Shown: positions 6,713 through 18,559, counted from the stretch's first letter. The stretch: 64,000 nt of DNA from Streptomyces rubrogriseus (GCF_027947575.1 NZ_CP116256.1:1302001-1366000), one strand, 5' to 3'. A program made the numbers and translations. Notes: generated from the letters alone by a model not told the origin.

Positions 6713-9002
6713 CATTCCGGAGACCGGCCGCAGCACCCGCGTCCAGACCCGGCTCGTCGTCATCCAGATCCTCGTCCTCTCCCTCCTCGCCACCCTCGGC
6801 GGCCGCCTCTGGTACCTCCAGATCCGCCAGGGCGACGAGTACGCCGAGGAGGCCTCCGGCAACCACGTCCAGCAGGTCGTCCAGCCCGCCACCCGCGGCT
6901 CGATCCTGGACGCCCGCGGCGTCGCCCTCGCCGACAACGAGACCCGGCTCGTCGTCTCCGCCTCCCGCACCGACCTGCTGAAGATGAAGGACGACGGCAA
7001 GGCCGTCCTCACCAAGCTCGCCGGCGTCCTCGGCATGAAGCCCCAGGACGTCATCGACAAGGTCCGCCTCTGCGACGCCGAGACCCCGCAGCCCTGCTGG
7101 AACGGCTCGCCCTACCAGCCGATCCCCGTCACCGACGAGGCCACCGTCAAGCAGGCCCTGCAGATCCGCGAACGCGCCGAGGACTTCCCCGGCATCACCG
7201 CCGAGCCCATGGCCGTACGCCGCTACGCCGCCCCCGGCAAGTCCAACACCGCCCAGGTCCTCGGCTACCTCTCGCCGGTCACCGACGAGGAACTGCAGAA
7301 GGCCCAGGACACCGACTCGCCCTACCTGCGCTCCGACCAGGTCGGCCGCTCCGGCCTGGAACGCCAGTACGACAAGGCACTGCGCGGCAAGGCCGGCGTC
7401 ACCCGCTACGAGGTCGACAACCTCGGCCGCGTCATCGGCGAGGCCGAGTCCGACCCGGGCACCCCCGGCTCCAACCTCGTCACCAGCATCGACGCCCGCG
7501 TCCAGCGGGTCGCCGAGTACGAGCTGAACGAGGCGATGAAGGCCGCCCGCAAGGAGATGGACCGCAACACCAACCGGACCTACGAGGCCGACGCCGGAGC
7601 GGTCGTGGTGATGGAGGCCAAGACCGGCCGCGTCGTCGCCATGGCCTCCAACCCCGACTACGACCCCAACGCCTGGGTCGGCGGCATCTCCGCCAAGGAC
7701 TACAAGAAGCTCACCGGCAAGGACTCCAACTACCCGCTGCTCAACCGCGCCACCCAGGGCCAGGCGGCCCCCGGCTCCATCTTCAAGGTCGTCTCCTCGG
7801 CCGCCGCGGTCGAGGCCGGCTACGACTTCGACGGCAACTACGACTGCTCCAGCGCCTACGACGTCGGCGGCCAGGTCTTCAAGAACTTCGAGTCGGCCAA
7901 CGAAGGCATGATCACCATCGGCCGCGCCCTGGAGCTCTCCTGCGACACCGTCTTCTACCGCCTGTCCCACCAGGAGTGGAAGAAGGACGGCGGGATGAAC
8001 CCCAAGAACCCCCACGACTACTTCTACAAGGCCGCCCACCAGTTCGGCCTCGGCGCCACGACCGGCATCGACCTCCCCAACGAGGTCACCGGCCGCGTCC
8101 CCGACCGCCAGTGGAAGCAGGACTACTGGGAGGCCAACAAGGACGCCTGGTGCAAGTCCGGCAAGAAGGACGGCTCCTACGTCGAGAAGATCGCGTACGA
8201 GAACTGCCACAGCGGCAACAAGATGCGCGCCGGTGACTCCATCAACTACTCCATCGGCCAGGGCGACACCCTCGTCACCCCCATCCAGATGGCCACCATC
8301 TACGCGGCCATCTCCAACGGCGGCACCCTCTACGACCCGAGCATCGGCAAGGCCGTCGTCAGCCCCGACGGCAAGACCGTCCGCGAGATCGAGCCCACGG
8401 CCCACGGCAAGCTGCCCATAAGCAAGACCACGCTGACCAAGATGGACGAGGCCCTCGCCGGCGTCGCCAGCCGCGGCACCGCAGCCTGGCGCTTCGCCCA
8501 GGTCGGCTGGCCGCAGGACAAGATCCCGATGCACGCCAAGACCGGTACCGCCGAGGTCTACGGCAAGCAGACCACGTCCTGGTTCGCGACGTACACCAAG
8601 GACTACTCGATCGTCATGACGATCTCCCAGGGCGGCACCGGCTCCGGCGCCTCGGGACCCGCCGTCCGCAACATCTACGACGCGCTGTACGGGGTCTCCG
8701 ACGACGGCGACATCGACCCGAAGAAGGCGCTGCTGCCCAAGCCGCAGGCGAGCCTCCCGAAGATCAAGACGGACGGCACGATCCTCTCGCCGAAGATGCC
8801 GAAGGACGTCGTCAAGCAGCTCCAGCCCGACGAGAAGGCCTCCCCGGACGAGGAGTACGCCCCCGTCGAGGACGGGAACCAGCCCGCGACCACCCCCAAC
8901 CAGAACGGGGAGAACCGCGACACCCGGCGCCACCGACGGCGCGGCGCCGGGCGCGGCGCCCGGCCGGGCGGCAGGGGAAGAAGCCGGAGGGCACGCGTAT
9001 GA
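6705..9002 (+). CDS. mrdA: Penicillin-binding protein 2 (class B PBP, peptidoglycan transpeptidase)
   Basis: 765 residues. A cytoplasmic N-terminus is followed by one transmembrane helix (about residues 18-35, VIQILVLSLLATLGGRLWYL), the PBP dimerisation domain (residues about 60-300, RGSILDARGVALADN), then the transpeptidase domain. Catalytic motifs are present: S358-x-x-K361 (GSIFK), S512-I-N514, and K612-T-G. It cross-links peptidoglycan outside the membrane and pairs with the adjacent RodA-type glycosyltransferase. The C-terminal ~75 residues are proline- and charge-rich, ending in a very basic RRHRRRGAGRGARPGG tail. The stop overlaps the rodA start (ATGA), so the two are translationally coupled. 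Confidence 0.95.
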   Translation: MTNIPETGRSTRVQTRLVVIQILVLSLLATLGGRLWYLQIRQGDEYAEEASGNHVQQVVQPATRGSILDARGVALADNETRLVVSASRTDLLKMKDDGKAVLTKLAGVLGMKPQDVIDKVRLCDAETPQPCWNGSPYQPIPVTDEATVKQALQIRERAEDFPGITAEPMAVRRYAAPGKSNTAQVLGYLSPVTDEELQKAQDTDSPYLRSDQVGRSGLERQYDKALRGKAGVTRYEVDNLGRVIGEAESDPGTPGSNLVTSIDARVQRVAEYELNEAMKAARKEMDRNTNRTYEADAGAVVVMEAKTGRVVAMASNPDYDPNAWVGGISAKDYKKLTGKDSNYPLLNRATQGQAAPGSIFKVVSSAAAVEAGYDFDGNYDCSSAYDVGGQVFKNFESANEGMITIGRALELSCDTVFYRLSHQEWKKDGGMNPKNPHDYFYKAAHQFGLGATTGIDLPNEVTGRVPDRQWKQDYWEANKDAWCKSGKKDGSYVEKIAYENCHSGNKMRAGDSINYSIGQGDTLVTPIQMATIYAAISNGGTLYDPSIGKAVVSPDGKTVREIEPTAHGKLPISKTTLTKMDEALAGVASRGTAAWRFAQVGWPQDKIPMHAKTGTAEVYGKQTTSWFATYTKDYSIVMTISQGGTGSGASGPAVRNIYDALYGVSDDGDIDPKKALLPKPQASLPKIKTDGTILSPKMPKDVVKQLQPDEKASPDEEYAPVEDGNQPATTPNQNGENRDTRRHRRRGAGRGARPGGRGRSRRARV

Positions 9003-10195
9003 CCGGCAACAGCTTCCACGTCTCCGGATACGGCCCCGACAAGGGAGGCTGGACCCGCCTCTTCGCCCGGGACTCCATGGCCCGGCGGCTCGACTGGCCG
9101 ATACTGCTGGCCGCCGTGGGGCTCTCCCTGATGGGCTCGCTGCTCGTCTACTCCGCGACCCGCAACCGCACCGAACTCAACCAGGGCGACCAGTACTACT
9201 TCCTCACCCGGCACCTGCTGAACACCGGCATCGGGCTCGCCCTGATGGTCGCCACCGTCTGGCTCGGCCACCGCGCCCTGCGCACCGCCGTGCCGCTCCT
9301 GTACGGCTTCTCGGTGTTCCTGATCCTGCTGGTGCTCACCCCGCTCGGCTCGACCATCAACGGCGCCCACTCCTGGATCAAGCTCCCCGGCGGCTTCTCG
9401 CTGCAGCCCTCGGAGTTCGTGAAGATCACGATCATCCTGGGCATGGCGATGCTGCTGGCCGCACGCGTCGACGCGGGGGACCGGCCGCACCCCGACCACC
9501 GCACCGTGCTCCAGGCCCTCGGCCTGGCCACCGTGCCGATGCTCATCGTGATGCTCATGCCCGACCTCGGGTCGGTCATGGTCATGGTCATCATCGTGCT
9601 CGGCATCCTGCTCGCCTCCGGCGCCAGCAACCGCTGGATCTTCGGCCTGCTCGGCGCCGGTACCGCGGGTGCGCTCGCCGTCTGGCAGCTCGGCATCCTG
9701 GACGACTACCAGATCGCCCGCTTCGCCGCCTTCGCCAACCCCGCCCTCGACCCCGCGGGCGTCGGCTACAACACCAACCAGGCGCGCATCGCCATCGGCT
9801 CCGGCGGACTCACCGGCTCCGGCCTCTTCGAGGGCTCCCAGACCACCGGCCGCTTCGTCCCCGAGCAGCAGACCGACTTCGTCTTCACCGTCGCCGGCGA
9901 GGAACTGGGCTTCCTCGGCGCCGGACTCATCATCGCCCTGCTCGGCGTGGTCCTCTGGCGCGCCTGCCGCATCGCCCGCAGCACCCCCGACCTGTACGGC
10001 ACGGTGGTCGCCGCCGGGATCGTCGCGTGGTTCGCCTTCCAGACCTTCGAGAACGTCGGCATGACCCTCGGCATCATGCCGGTCACCGGCCTGCCCCTGC
10101 CCTTCGTCTCCTACGGCGGCTCCTCCATGTTCGCCGTCTGGATAGCGGTCGGCCTGCTCCAGTCGATCACCGTGCAGCGACCGATGTCGGCGTAG
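8999..10195 (+). CDS. rodA: RodA/FtsW/SpoVE-family peptidoglycan polymerase
   Basis: 398 residues, ~10 transmembrane helices, SEDS family: a membrane glycosyltransferase that polymerises lipid II and works with the class B PBP encoded just upstream. Signatures include NGAHSWIKLPGGFSLQPSEFVKI, MLIVMLMPDLGSVMV, FVPEQQTDFVFTVAGEELGFLG and GLPLPFVSYGGSSM. It overlaps the PBP2 gene by 4 bases. In Streptomyces coelicolor the equivalent gene next to mre is called sfr. Paralogy with FtsW is resolved here by the mre context. Confidence 0.93.
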   Translation: MTGNSFHVSGYGPDKGGWTRLFARDSMARRLDWPILLAAVGLSLMGSLLVYSATRNRTELNQGDQYYFLTRHLLNTGIGLALMVATVWLGHRALRTAVPLLYGFSVFLILLVLTPLGSTINGAHSWIKLPGGFSLQPSEFVKITIILGMAMLLAARVDAGDRPHPDHRTVLQALGLATVPMLIVMLMPDLGSVMVMVIIVLGILLASGASNRWIFGLLGAGTAGALAVWQLGILDDYQIARFAAFANPALDPAGVGYNTNQARIAIGSGGLTGSGLFEGSQTTGRFVPEQQTDFVFTVAGEELGFLGAGLIIALLGVVLWRACRIARSTPDLYGTVVAAGIVAWFAFQTFENVGMTLGIMPVTGLPLPFVSYGGSSMFAVWIAVGLLQSITVQRPMSA

Positions 10196-10241
10196 CCCGG
10201 CAACGAGGGGCGAGCGGTAAGGGGGACCGGTCCGGCCGGGT

Positions 10242-10247
10242 TAGGCT
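10242..10247 (+). promoter_or_regulatory. Putative -10 box upstream of the TIGR03960 radical SAM gene
   Basis: TAGGCT lies 38 bases before the chosen ATG at 10286, in a 90-bp gap after rodA. No clear -35 box is seen. A second in-frame ATG at 10250 lies almost on this box, which argues against that upstream start. Confidence 0.3.
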
Positions 10248-10285
10248 GGATGGTCCCCCTTGTCAGCACACGAAGGTCCCGTGAG

Positions 10286-12229
<1,944 letters not shown>

Positions 12230-12242
12230 GGCCGTACGGCGC

Positions 12243-12277
12243 GACGCCGCGGGATCCGGATCGGGTTCCGCGGCGTC
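12243..12277 (+). terminator. Hairpin terminator after the TIGR03960 gene
   Basis: GACGCCGCGG (12243-12252) pairs perfectly with CCGCGGCGTC (12268-12277), extended inward by a G-U and an A-T pair. It starts 14 bases after the stop codon and ends only 9 bases before the next ATG, so it may also limit read-through into that gene. Confidence 0.65.
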
Positions 12278-12286
12278 TTCCTGTGC

Positions 12287-13396
12287 ATGGTGGATCTGGA
12301 GAAGGCGCCCGGTGCGGCCCGGCCGGGGGAGACGGCGCAGCAGGCGGGGCAGGGGGAGCCGGCGCGGCGGGCGGACGCCGAGGGGTGTCTTGCCGTGGCG
12401 ATCCGGATTCCGGTGCGCATCGTGGTGCTGGTACTGGTCGTGCCGGTGCGCATGGTGTGGGACGCGCTGGTCGTCGCGGGACGGTTCCTGCGGGACACGG
12501 TGCTGCGTCCCGTCGGGCGGGCGCTGGCGTGGCTCGGGCGGGCCCTCTTCGTGTGGCCGCTGGTCGGGCTGTGGCGGTACGTCCTCGTGCCGCTCGCCAA
12601 GGGCGTGGGGTGGCTGGGGCACGTGCTCCTCGTGGTGCCCGCGGCGTGGCTGTACCGGAGGGTGCTGACGCCGGTCGGGCACGGGCTCGCCTGGTTCCTC
12701 ACCCGGGTGGGCGCGGTGCTCGCGGCGATCGGGCGGGGGCTGTACGCCGGTCTGGCGTGGCTCGGGCGGTACCTGCTCGTCGTACCGGCGGGGTGGTTGT
12801 ACCGGTGGCTGCTGACGCCGGTCGGGCACGGGCTCGCCTGGTGCGGCAGGGGGCTTGTCTGGTGCGGCCGGCAGGTGGCGCGGGGCGCGGGGCTGGTCGT
12901 CACCGGAATCGGCTTCGTCCTGTACTGGACCGTCCGGGTGCTGCTGGTGCTGCCGGCCCTAGCCGTGTGGCGGTGGGTGCTCGCTCCGCTCGGCCGGGTC
13001 CTCGCCGTCGTCGGACGGGAGGTCGCGGACGCCCTCGGCCACGCCTGGCGGATCGCCGGGCACCTCTCGCTCGCCGTCGGGCGGTTCCTCGGCACCCTCC
13101 TGCGGTGGACCGTGGCGGAACCGGCGCGGTGGGCGTACCGGAGCGTGCTGACCCCGGTGGGGCACGCCGTGCGGGACACCGTCCTGCGGCCCCTCGCCGA
13201 GGCCGGGCGCGGCGCGGGCCGGGCGACCCGGCAGGCGCTGGCCACGGCCCGGCTCACCGTACGGCAGGCCCGCGCCGACGTACGACGCATGCTCTTCGGG
13301 GAGCCCGCCGAGCCGAATCCGGTGGACCGGAGGGAACCATCCGCCGTCGAGGCACGTACTCTTGGTAGCAGTACGACCGCTCTCACGAAGGACTGA
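12287..13396 (+). CDS. Repeat-built multi-helix membrane protein, unknown function
   Basis: 369 residues, not recognised. An acidic N-terminus of ~30 residues is followed by about five degenerate units of ~50 residues. Their core reads VPAxWLYRxVLTPVGHGLAW; copies start near residues 121, 170 and 285, with weaker ones between. Each unit has one or two hydrophobic stretches, giving perhaps 7-9 membrane segments, and a positively charged, histidine-bearing turn. The C-terminus is basic and helical (RQALATARLTVRQARADVRRML). An exact 31-bp DNA repeat shows recent duplication. The start ATG lies 9 bases after a terminator hairpin with no clear ribosome binding site, so an internal start is possible. 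It sits between two genes that are usually adjacent. Confidence 0.7.
   Translation: MVDLEKAPGAARPGETAQQAGQGEPARRADAEGCLAVAIRIPVRIVVLVLVVPVRMVWDALVVAGRFLRDTVLRPVGRALAWLGRALFVWPLVGLWRYVLVPLAKGVGWLGHVLLVVPAAWLYRRVLTPVGHGLAWFLTRVGAVLAAIGRGLYAGLAWLGRYLLVVPAGWLYRWLLTPVGHGLAWCGRGLVWCGRQVARGAGLVVTGIGFVLYWTVRVLLVLPALAVWRWVLAPLGRVLAVVGREVADALGHAWRIAGHLSLAVGRFLGTLLRWTVAEPARWAYRSVLTPVGHAVRDTVLRPLAEAGRGAGRATRQALATARLTVRQARADVRRMLFGEPAEPNPVDRREPSAVEARTLGSSTTALTKD
12664..12841 (+). repeat. Direct repeat inside the repeat-built membrane protein gene
   Basis: The same 31-bp sequence, beginning GCTGACGCCGGTCGGGCACG, occurs at 12664-12694 and 12811-12841. The copies are 147 bp (49 codons) apart and in the same frame. 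They encode the LTPVGHGLAW core of two protein repeats. Confidence 0.8.
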
Positions 13397-13444
13397 ACGA
13401 CACTGGGCAAGCGACAGCCCGTAGGCCCGCCGCCCGTTCCCGCG

Positions 13445-14221
13445 GTGCAGCGCATTCGTCTGCGCTACACCAAGCGCGGCCGCCTCCGGTTCACCAGCCA
13501 CCGTGACTTCCAGCGCGCCTTCGAGCGTGCGCTGCGCCGCGCCGAGGTGCCGATGGCGTACTCGGCGGGGTTCACCCCGCACCCGAAGGTGTCGTACGCC
13601 AATGCCGCACCCACCGGCACGGGCAGTGAGGCGGAGTACCTGGAGATCGCGCTCACCGAGGCGCGCGATCCGGAGCGGCTGAGGCTGCTCCTCGACGAGT
13701 CGCTGCCCGCCGGGCTCGACGTCGTCGACGCGGTAGAGGCCCGGACCTCCGGGCTCGCCGACCGGCTGACGGCCTCCGTGTGGGAGCTGCGGCTGGACGG
13801 TGTGGAGCCCGCCGAGGCCGAGAGGGCCGTCGCGGCCTTCGACGCGGCCCCGGTGGTGGAGGTGCAGCGTCGTACGAAGAACGGCGTCCGCACCTTCGAC
13901 ACCCGCTCCGCCGTCGCGCATCTGGAGTGCGTCACCACGCACGGTTCACCGGCTGATAGGCCGAGCGACCGGCCCTGTGCGATACTGCGGCTGGTTGTTC
14001 GGCACGTGACGCCTGCCGTACGACCCGACGACGTCCTGTCCGGTCTTCGCGCCGTGGCCGACCTGGCGCCGCCGGTCCCCGCAGCGGTGACCAGGCTGGC
14101 GCAGGGGCTGTTCGATGAAGAGACCGGTGCGGTGACCGACCCGCTCGCGCCCGACCGCGAGGCAGAAGCGCCCGAGCCGCATCCGGCCGCCGCTTCCGCC
14201 GCCGCGACGGCGTCGGCGTAA
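13445..14221 (+). CDS. TIGR03936/DUF2344 radical SAM-associated protein
   Basis: 258 residues. The conserved start QRIRLRYTKRGRLRFTSHRDFQRAFERALRRAEVPMAYSAGF identifies DUF2344, the partner of TIGR03960 radical SAM proteins. Its activity is unknown; the family is probably RNA- or nucleotide-related, judging by its basic N-terminus (inference). The C-terminal ~40 residues are acidic and alanine-rich. The GTG at 13445 has no ribosome binding site. The frame is open upstream to a CTG at 13403 that is preceded by GAAGG (13387-13391) and encodes GKRQPVGPPPVPA, so the true start may be that CTG. Confidence 0.85.
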   Translation: MQRIRLRYTKRGRLRFTSHRDFQRAFERALRRAEVPMAYSAGFTPHPKVSYANAAPTGTGSEAEYLEIALTEARDPERLRLLLDESLPAGLDVVDAVEARTSGLADRLTASVWELRLDGVEPAEAERAVAAFDAAPVVEVQRRTKNGVRTFDTRSAVAHLECVTTHGSPADRPSDRPCAILRLVVRHVTPAVRPDDVLSGLRAVADLAPPVPAAVTRLAQGLFDEETGAVTDPLAPDREAEAPEPHPAAASAAATASA

Positions 14222-14493
14222 GGAAGGTTCCGCCAGGGACTACGTCGTAGCGCCGCCCTCGAACTCGGGAGCCACCTGGGTCGGGCAGCGCACCGACCAC
14301 AAGACTTTCGCCAGGCCGTGCACGCCAAGGGGTACGGAACCGGCGAGACAAGACACGGATGAGCTTCCGAGCGGCGCCCGCGCCCCGGACGGCGGCGACC
14401 GCGCACCGCGCGAGCCGCGGACGTCACCGGCGGTCGACATGTCGATGCCGGACCAGGCGCGGCGCCCGGGAGCCTGACGGGAGAAACCCCCGC

Positions 14494-17400
14494 ATGCTCG
14501 AACCGACCGAATCCACCGAGTCCTCGACCACGACGGACTCCGAGTCGAACACCCCCAGCGACACCCTGCCGCCGCGCCGTCGGCGCAGGGCCGCTTCCCG
14601 CCCGGCGGGTCCGCCGTCCGGCGGTTCCGAGGCGCCGGCGGAGACCGTCGCGCTCAGCCGAGTCGGCCCCCGCCGAGGCGGCCGAGGCCCCCGAGCCGGC
14701 GCCGGAGCCCGCGGCTCCCGCCCGGCCCAGGCGCCGTGCGGTACGTCGTGCCTCCGCGCCGGCCGGGGCTCCCGAGGCTGCGGAGGCGGCCGAGACCGTC
14801 GTGTCCGCGGCCCCCGCCGCCGAGACGCCGGTGTCGGTCGAGGAGACCACGGAGCCCGTCGCGGCCACCGAGAGCGCCGCTCCGAAGGGGCGTACCCGCC
14901 GTCGTGCCACGCGCAGTGTGACCTCGGCCGCCGAGCCGGCGGCTGCCGAGCCGACCGTCAGCGAGCCTGCCGCCGCCGCGGCCCCGGAGCCCGCCGAGGC
15001 CGAGACGGAGGAAGCCGAGGCCGAGGCCGAGAGCGCCGCTCCCAAGGGCCGCACCCGCCGCCGTGCCACGCGCCGCGTGTCCGCCCCGGCCGAAGCGGGC
15101 GCGTCCGAGGCCGCCGCGGCCCCCGAGCCCGCCAAGGCCGCGGAGAGCGCCGCGCCCGCCAAGGCCGCGGAAGCCGCCGAGTCCGGCGAGGACGCCGCGC
15201 CGCGTCGTGCGCGCCGCCGGTCCACCCGCAAGGCCGCCACCGGTTTCGCTGCCCCGGCGCAGACCGCCGCCGCGTCCGACGAGGCGGAGGCGCCCAAGCG
15301 CCCGTCGCGTCCCGCGGTCGCCGTGTTCCAGGCGCCGGTGTTCGCCGAGCCGCAGTTCCAGACGCCCGAGCGGGCCGCGGCCGAGGCCGCCGCCGAGGCG
15401 GCCGGTGCCGAGACGGCGAAGCCGGCCGAGGAGAGCGTGGAGGCCGCTCCGGAGGAGCAGTCCGCCGCCTCCCGCCGCCGTCGCAAGCGCCGGGGTGCCG
15501 CCGCCGAGGAGGCCGCCGAGGAGCGGGCCACGTCCGCCGTCGCCGAGGACGAGCCCGCGGCCGAGGCCCAGGCTCAGAGCACCGCCGAGGCCGAGGCCGA
15601 GGCCGAGTCCGAGGCCGACGCCGACGAGTCGGGCGACGAGCACGACGACGCCGACGGCTACGAGGAGTCCGGTTCGCGCCGCCGTCGTCGCCGGGGCGGC
15701 CGTCGCCGTCGCCGGGGCGACTCCGCCGACGGCGACCCGGCCGACGGCGAGGGCGAGCACACCGCCGACCAGGCCGATCAGGAGGGACCGGACACCGCCG
15801 AGCAGGCGGACGAGGACGCCGAGGAGAGCGAGGAGGCCGCCGGCGAGAGCGGCGGTTCCAGCAGCAGCCGTCGCCGCCGTCGCCGTCGCCGCCGGGCCGG
15901 GGACGGCTCGGGCGAGGCCGACTCCGCCACCGACGACCCCGAGCGCACCGTGGTCAAGGTGCGCGAGCCGCGGCCGGCGCGGGAGAAGAGCGAGCCGTCC
16001 GACGAGGTGCAGTCCATCAAGGGCTCGACCCGTCTGGAGGCCAAGAAGCAGCGCCGCCGCGAGGGCCGCGAGCAGGGCCGCCGGCGCGTGCCGATCATCA
16101 CCGAGGCCGAGTTCCTGGCCCGCCGCGAGGCCGTCGAGCGCGTCATGGTCGTCCGCCAGCACGGCGAGCGGACCCAGATCGGCGTCCTGGAGGACGGGGT
16201 GCTCGTCGAGCACTACGTCAACAAGGAGCAGGCCACCTCGTACGTCGGCAACGTCTACCTCGGCAAGGTGCAGAACGTGCTGCCGTCGATGGAGGCCGCC
16301 TTCATCGACATCGGCAAGGGCCGCAACGCCGTCCTGTACGCCGGTGAGGTCAACTTCGAGGCGCTGGGCATGGCGAACGGCCCGCGCCGCATCGAGTCCG
16401 CGCTCAAGTCCGGCCAGCCGGTCCTGGTGCAGGTCACCAAGGACCCGATCGGTCACAAGGGCGCCCGCCTGACCAGCCAGGTCTCGCTGCCCGGCCGCTA
16501 CCTGGTCTACGTGCCCGAGGGCTCGATGACCGGCATCAGCCGCAAGCTGCCCGACACCGAGCGGTCCCGGCTGAAGTCGATCCTGAAGAAGATCGTCCCG
16601 GAGGACGCGGGCGTCATCGTGCGCACCGCCGCCGAGGGCGCCAGCGAGGACGAGCTGCGCCGCGACGTCGAGCGGCTCCAGGCGCAGTGGGAGGACATCC
16701 AGAAGAAGGCGAAGAGCGGCGGCAGCTCGAACGCGCCCTCGCTGCTCTACGGAGAGCCGGACATGACAGTCCGGGTCGTGCGCGACATCTTCAACGAGGA
16801 CTTCTCCAAGGTCGTCGTCAGCGGCGACGACGCCTGGCAGACCATCCACGGCTACGTGTCCCACGTGGCGCCGGACCTCGCCGAGCGGCTGTCCAAGTGG
16901 ACCAGCGAGGTCGACGTCTTCGCCACGTACCGGATCGACGAGCAGCTCGCCAAGGCGCTGGACCGCAAGGTCTGGCTGCCCAGCGGCGGTTCGCTGGTGA
17001 TCGACCGGACCGAGGCGATGGTCGTCGTCGACGTCAACACCGGCAAGTTCACCGGTCAGGGCGGCAACCTCGAGGAGACGGTCACCAGGAACAACCTGGA
17101 GGCGGCCGAGGAGATCGTGCGCCAGCTCAGGCTGCGCGACCTCGGCGGCATCATCGTCATCGACTTCATCGACATGGTGCTCGAGTCCAACCGGGACCTG
17201 GTGCTGCGGCGCCTGCTGGAGTGCCTGGGCCGGGACCGGACCAAGCACCAGGTCGCCGAGGTGACCTCGCTGGGCCTGGTCCAGATGACCCGCAAGCGGG
17301 TCGGCCAGGGCCTGCTGGAGTCCTTCTCGGAGACCTGCGTCCACTGCAACGGCCGCGGTGTCATCGTCCACCTCGACCAGCCGTCCGCGGCCGGTGGCGG

Positions 17401-18481
17401 CGGCGGTGGCAAGCGCCGCAAGCGGGCGCGGGCCGGGGCCGAGCAGCCGCACGAGCACGAGCACGAGGCGGTCGCCGGGGTCGAGACCGGCCCGACGCCC
17501 GAGCAGGAGGCGGACACCGAGTCCGAGGCCGAGGTGGCCGCCGAGGTGGCCGAGCCGGTCGCCCTCCCGGCGCCCGACTTCAGCGCGGACGAGGAGCTGT
17601 ACAGCAGCGCCGCCGAGGCCGAGGCGGCCGCCACGCGCGGTCGCGGCCGGCGTCGCGCGAGCCGTAGGGCGTCCGCCCCGGCGGGTGCGCCCAGGGCGGC
17701 GAAGGGCGAGGCGAAGGCGGAGTCCGCGAAGGCGGAGGCCGCGCCTGCCGAGGCGCCGACCGCGCAGGACGTCACGGTGCGGGAGGAGGTCGAGCGTCCG
17801 GTGCGGCGCGAGCCCGCCGCCGAGGTGCTGGCCGAGCCGGCCGCCGTCGAGGACGCCGTCTCCGGCGCCCCCGCCCCGGCCGCTGTGGCCGAGCCCGCGG
17901 CGCCCGCGCCGGAGGAGGCCGCTCCCAAGGGCCGTACCCGCCGTCGGGCCACCCGGAAGGTGTCCGCACCGGCCGGTTCGCCCGAGGGGGCCGAGGCCGC
18001 CGTACTGACGGTCCCGGAGACCACCAGCACGGTGTCCGAGCAGTCCGCGCCGGAGCCCGAGCAGGCACCGGAGGCGGCCCCCGCCGCCGCCGAGTCGGCC
18101 GAGAGCGCCGCCCCGGCCCGTCCGCGGCGCCGCGCGGTGCGCAAGCCCACCACCTCCACCGCGTCCGAGGAGGCGGCCGTCGTGGTCGTCCCGTCGGCCC
18201 CGGCGGACGAGGCCCCGGACGCGCAGCCGGAGGCCGAGGAGGCCGCCCCGGCCAAGAAGGCGGCGGCCCGCAAGACGGCCAAGAAGGCGACGGCGAAGAA
18301 GGCCGCCACCAAGAAGACCGCGGCCAAGAAGACGACGACCGCGAAGAAGGCCACGGCCAAGAAGGCGGCCAAGACGACGACCGCCAAGAAGGCCACGGCC
18401 AAGAAGACGGCGTCGAAGAAGACCGCGGCGGCCGCCCAGCAGGCGCCGTCCTCGGTCTCGGCCGCCACCGACGAGGGCTGA
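14494..18481 (+). CDS. rne: Ribonuclease E/G, with a single-base frame break near the 5' end
   Basis: Endoribonuclease of the RNase E/G family (RNase ES in S. coelicolor), for mRNA decay and rRNA/tRNA processing. The start [11 protein letters not shown] (ATG 14494, GGGAG upstream) and the conserved [16 protein letters not shown] read in one frame. From about 14650 the homologous sequence ([14 protein letters not shown]) continues in the next frame to 18481. Removing one base near 14651-14660 restores a 1328-residue protein. As written, only an internal GTG at 14801 (1226 residues) opens the main frame. The core has an S1 domain ([21 protein letters not shown]), catalytic [10 protein letters not shown] (near 17030) and IDFIDM (near 17162), and the zinc-link CVHCNGRG. 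Both arms are long, disordered and Arg/Ala/Glu-rich; the tail is Lys/Ala/Thr-rich. Confidence 0.88.
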
Positions 18482-18519
18482 TCCGGCACCCGCCCGATCC
18501 GGCACCTGGCGCACGACGC

Positions 18520-18559
18520 GCGGCCCCGGCCGAACGGAATCCCGTTCGGCCGGGGCCGC
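18520..18559 (+). terminator. Strong hairpin terminator after rne
   Basis: A perfect 18-bp stem, GCGGCCCCGGCCGAACGG (18520-18537) and its complement (18542-18559), with the 4-nt loop AATC. It begins 39 bases after the rne stop. The symmetry would terminate transcription in both directions. Confidence 0.85.

Noticed and set aside
6684..8933. Long minus-strand open frame opposite PBP2
   Set aside because: Composition (Val/Gly/Asp/Leu repeats) is that of an antisense shadow; the plus strand encodes a complete PBP with all motifs.
10250..10285. Upstream ATG start (10250) for the TIGR03960 protein
   Set aside because: It overlaps the likely -10 region and has no ribosome binding site; ATG 10286 has GAAGG at good spacing and begins near the conserved sequence.
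14654..18514. Very long minus-strand open frame (1286 residues) opposite rne
   Set aside because: It is an Arg/Gly/Leu-rich low-complexity string created by third-position GC bias; no ribosome binding site and no family resemblance.
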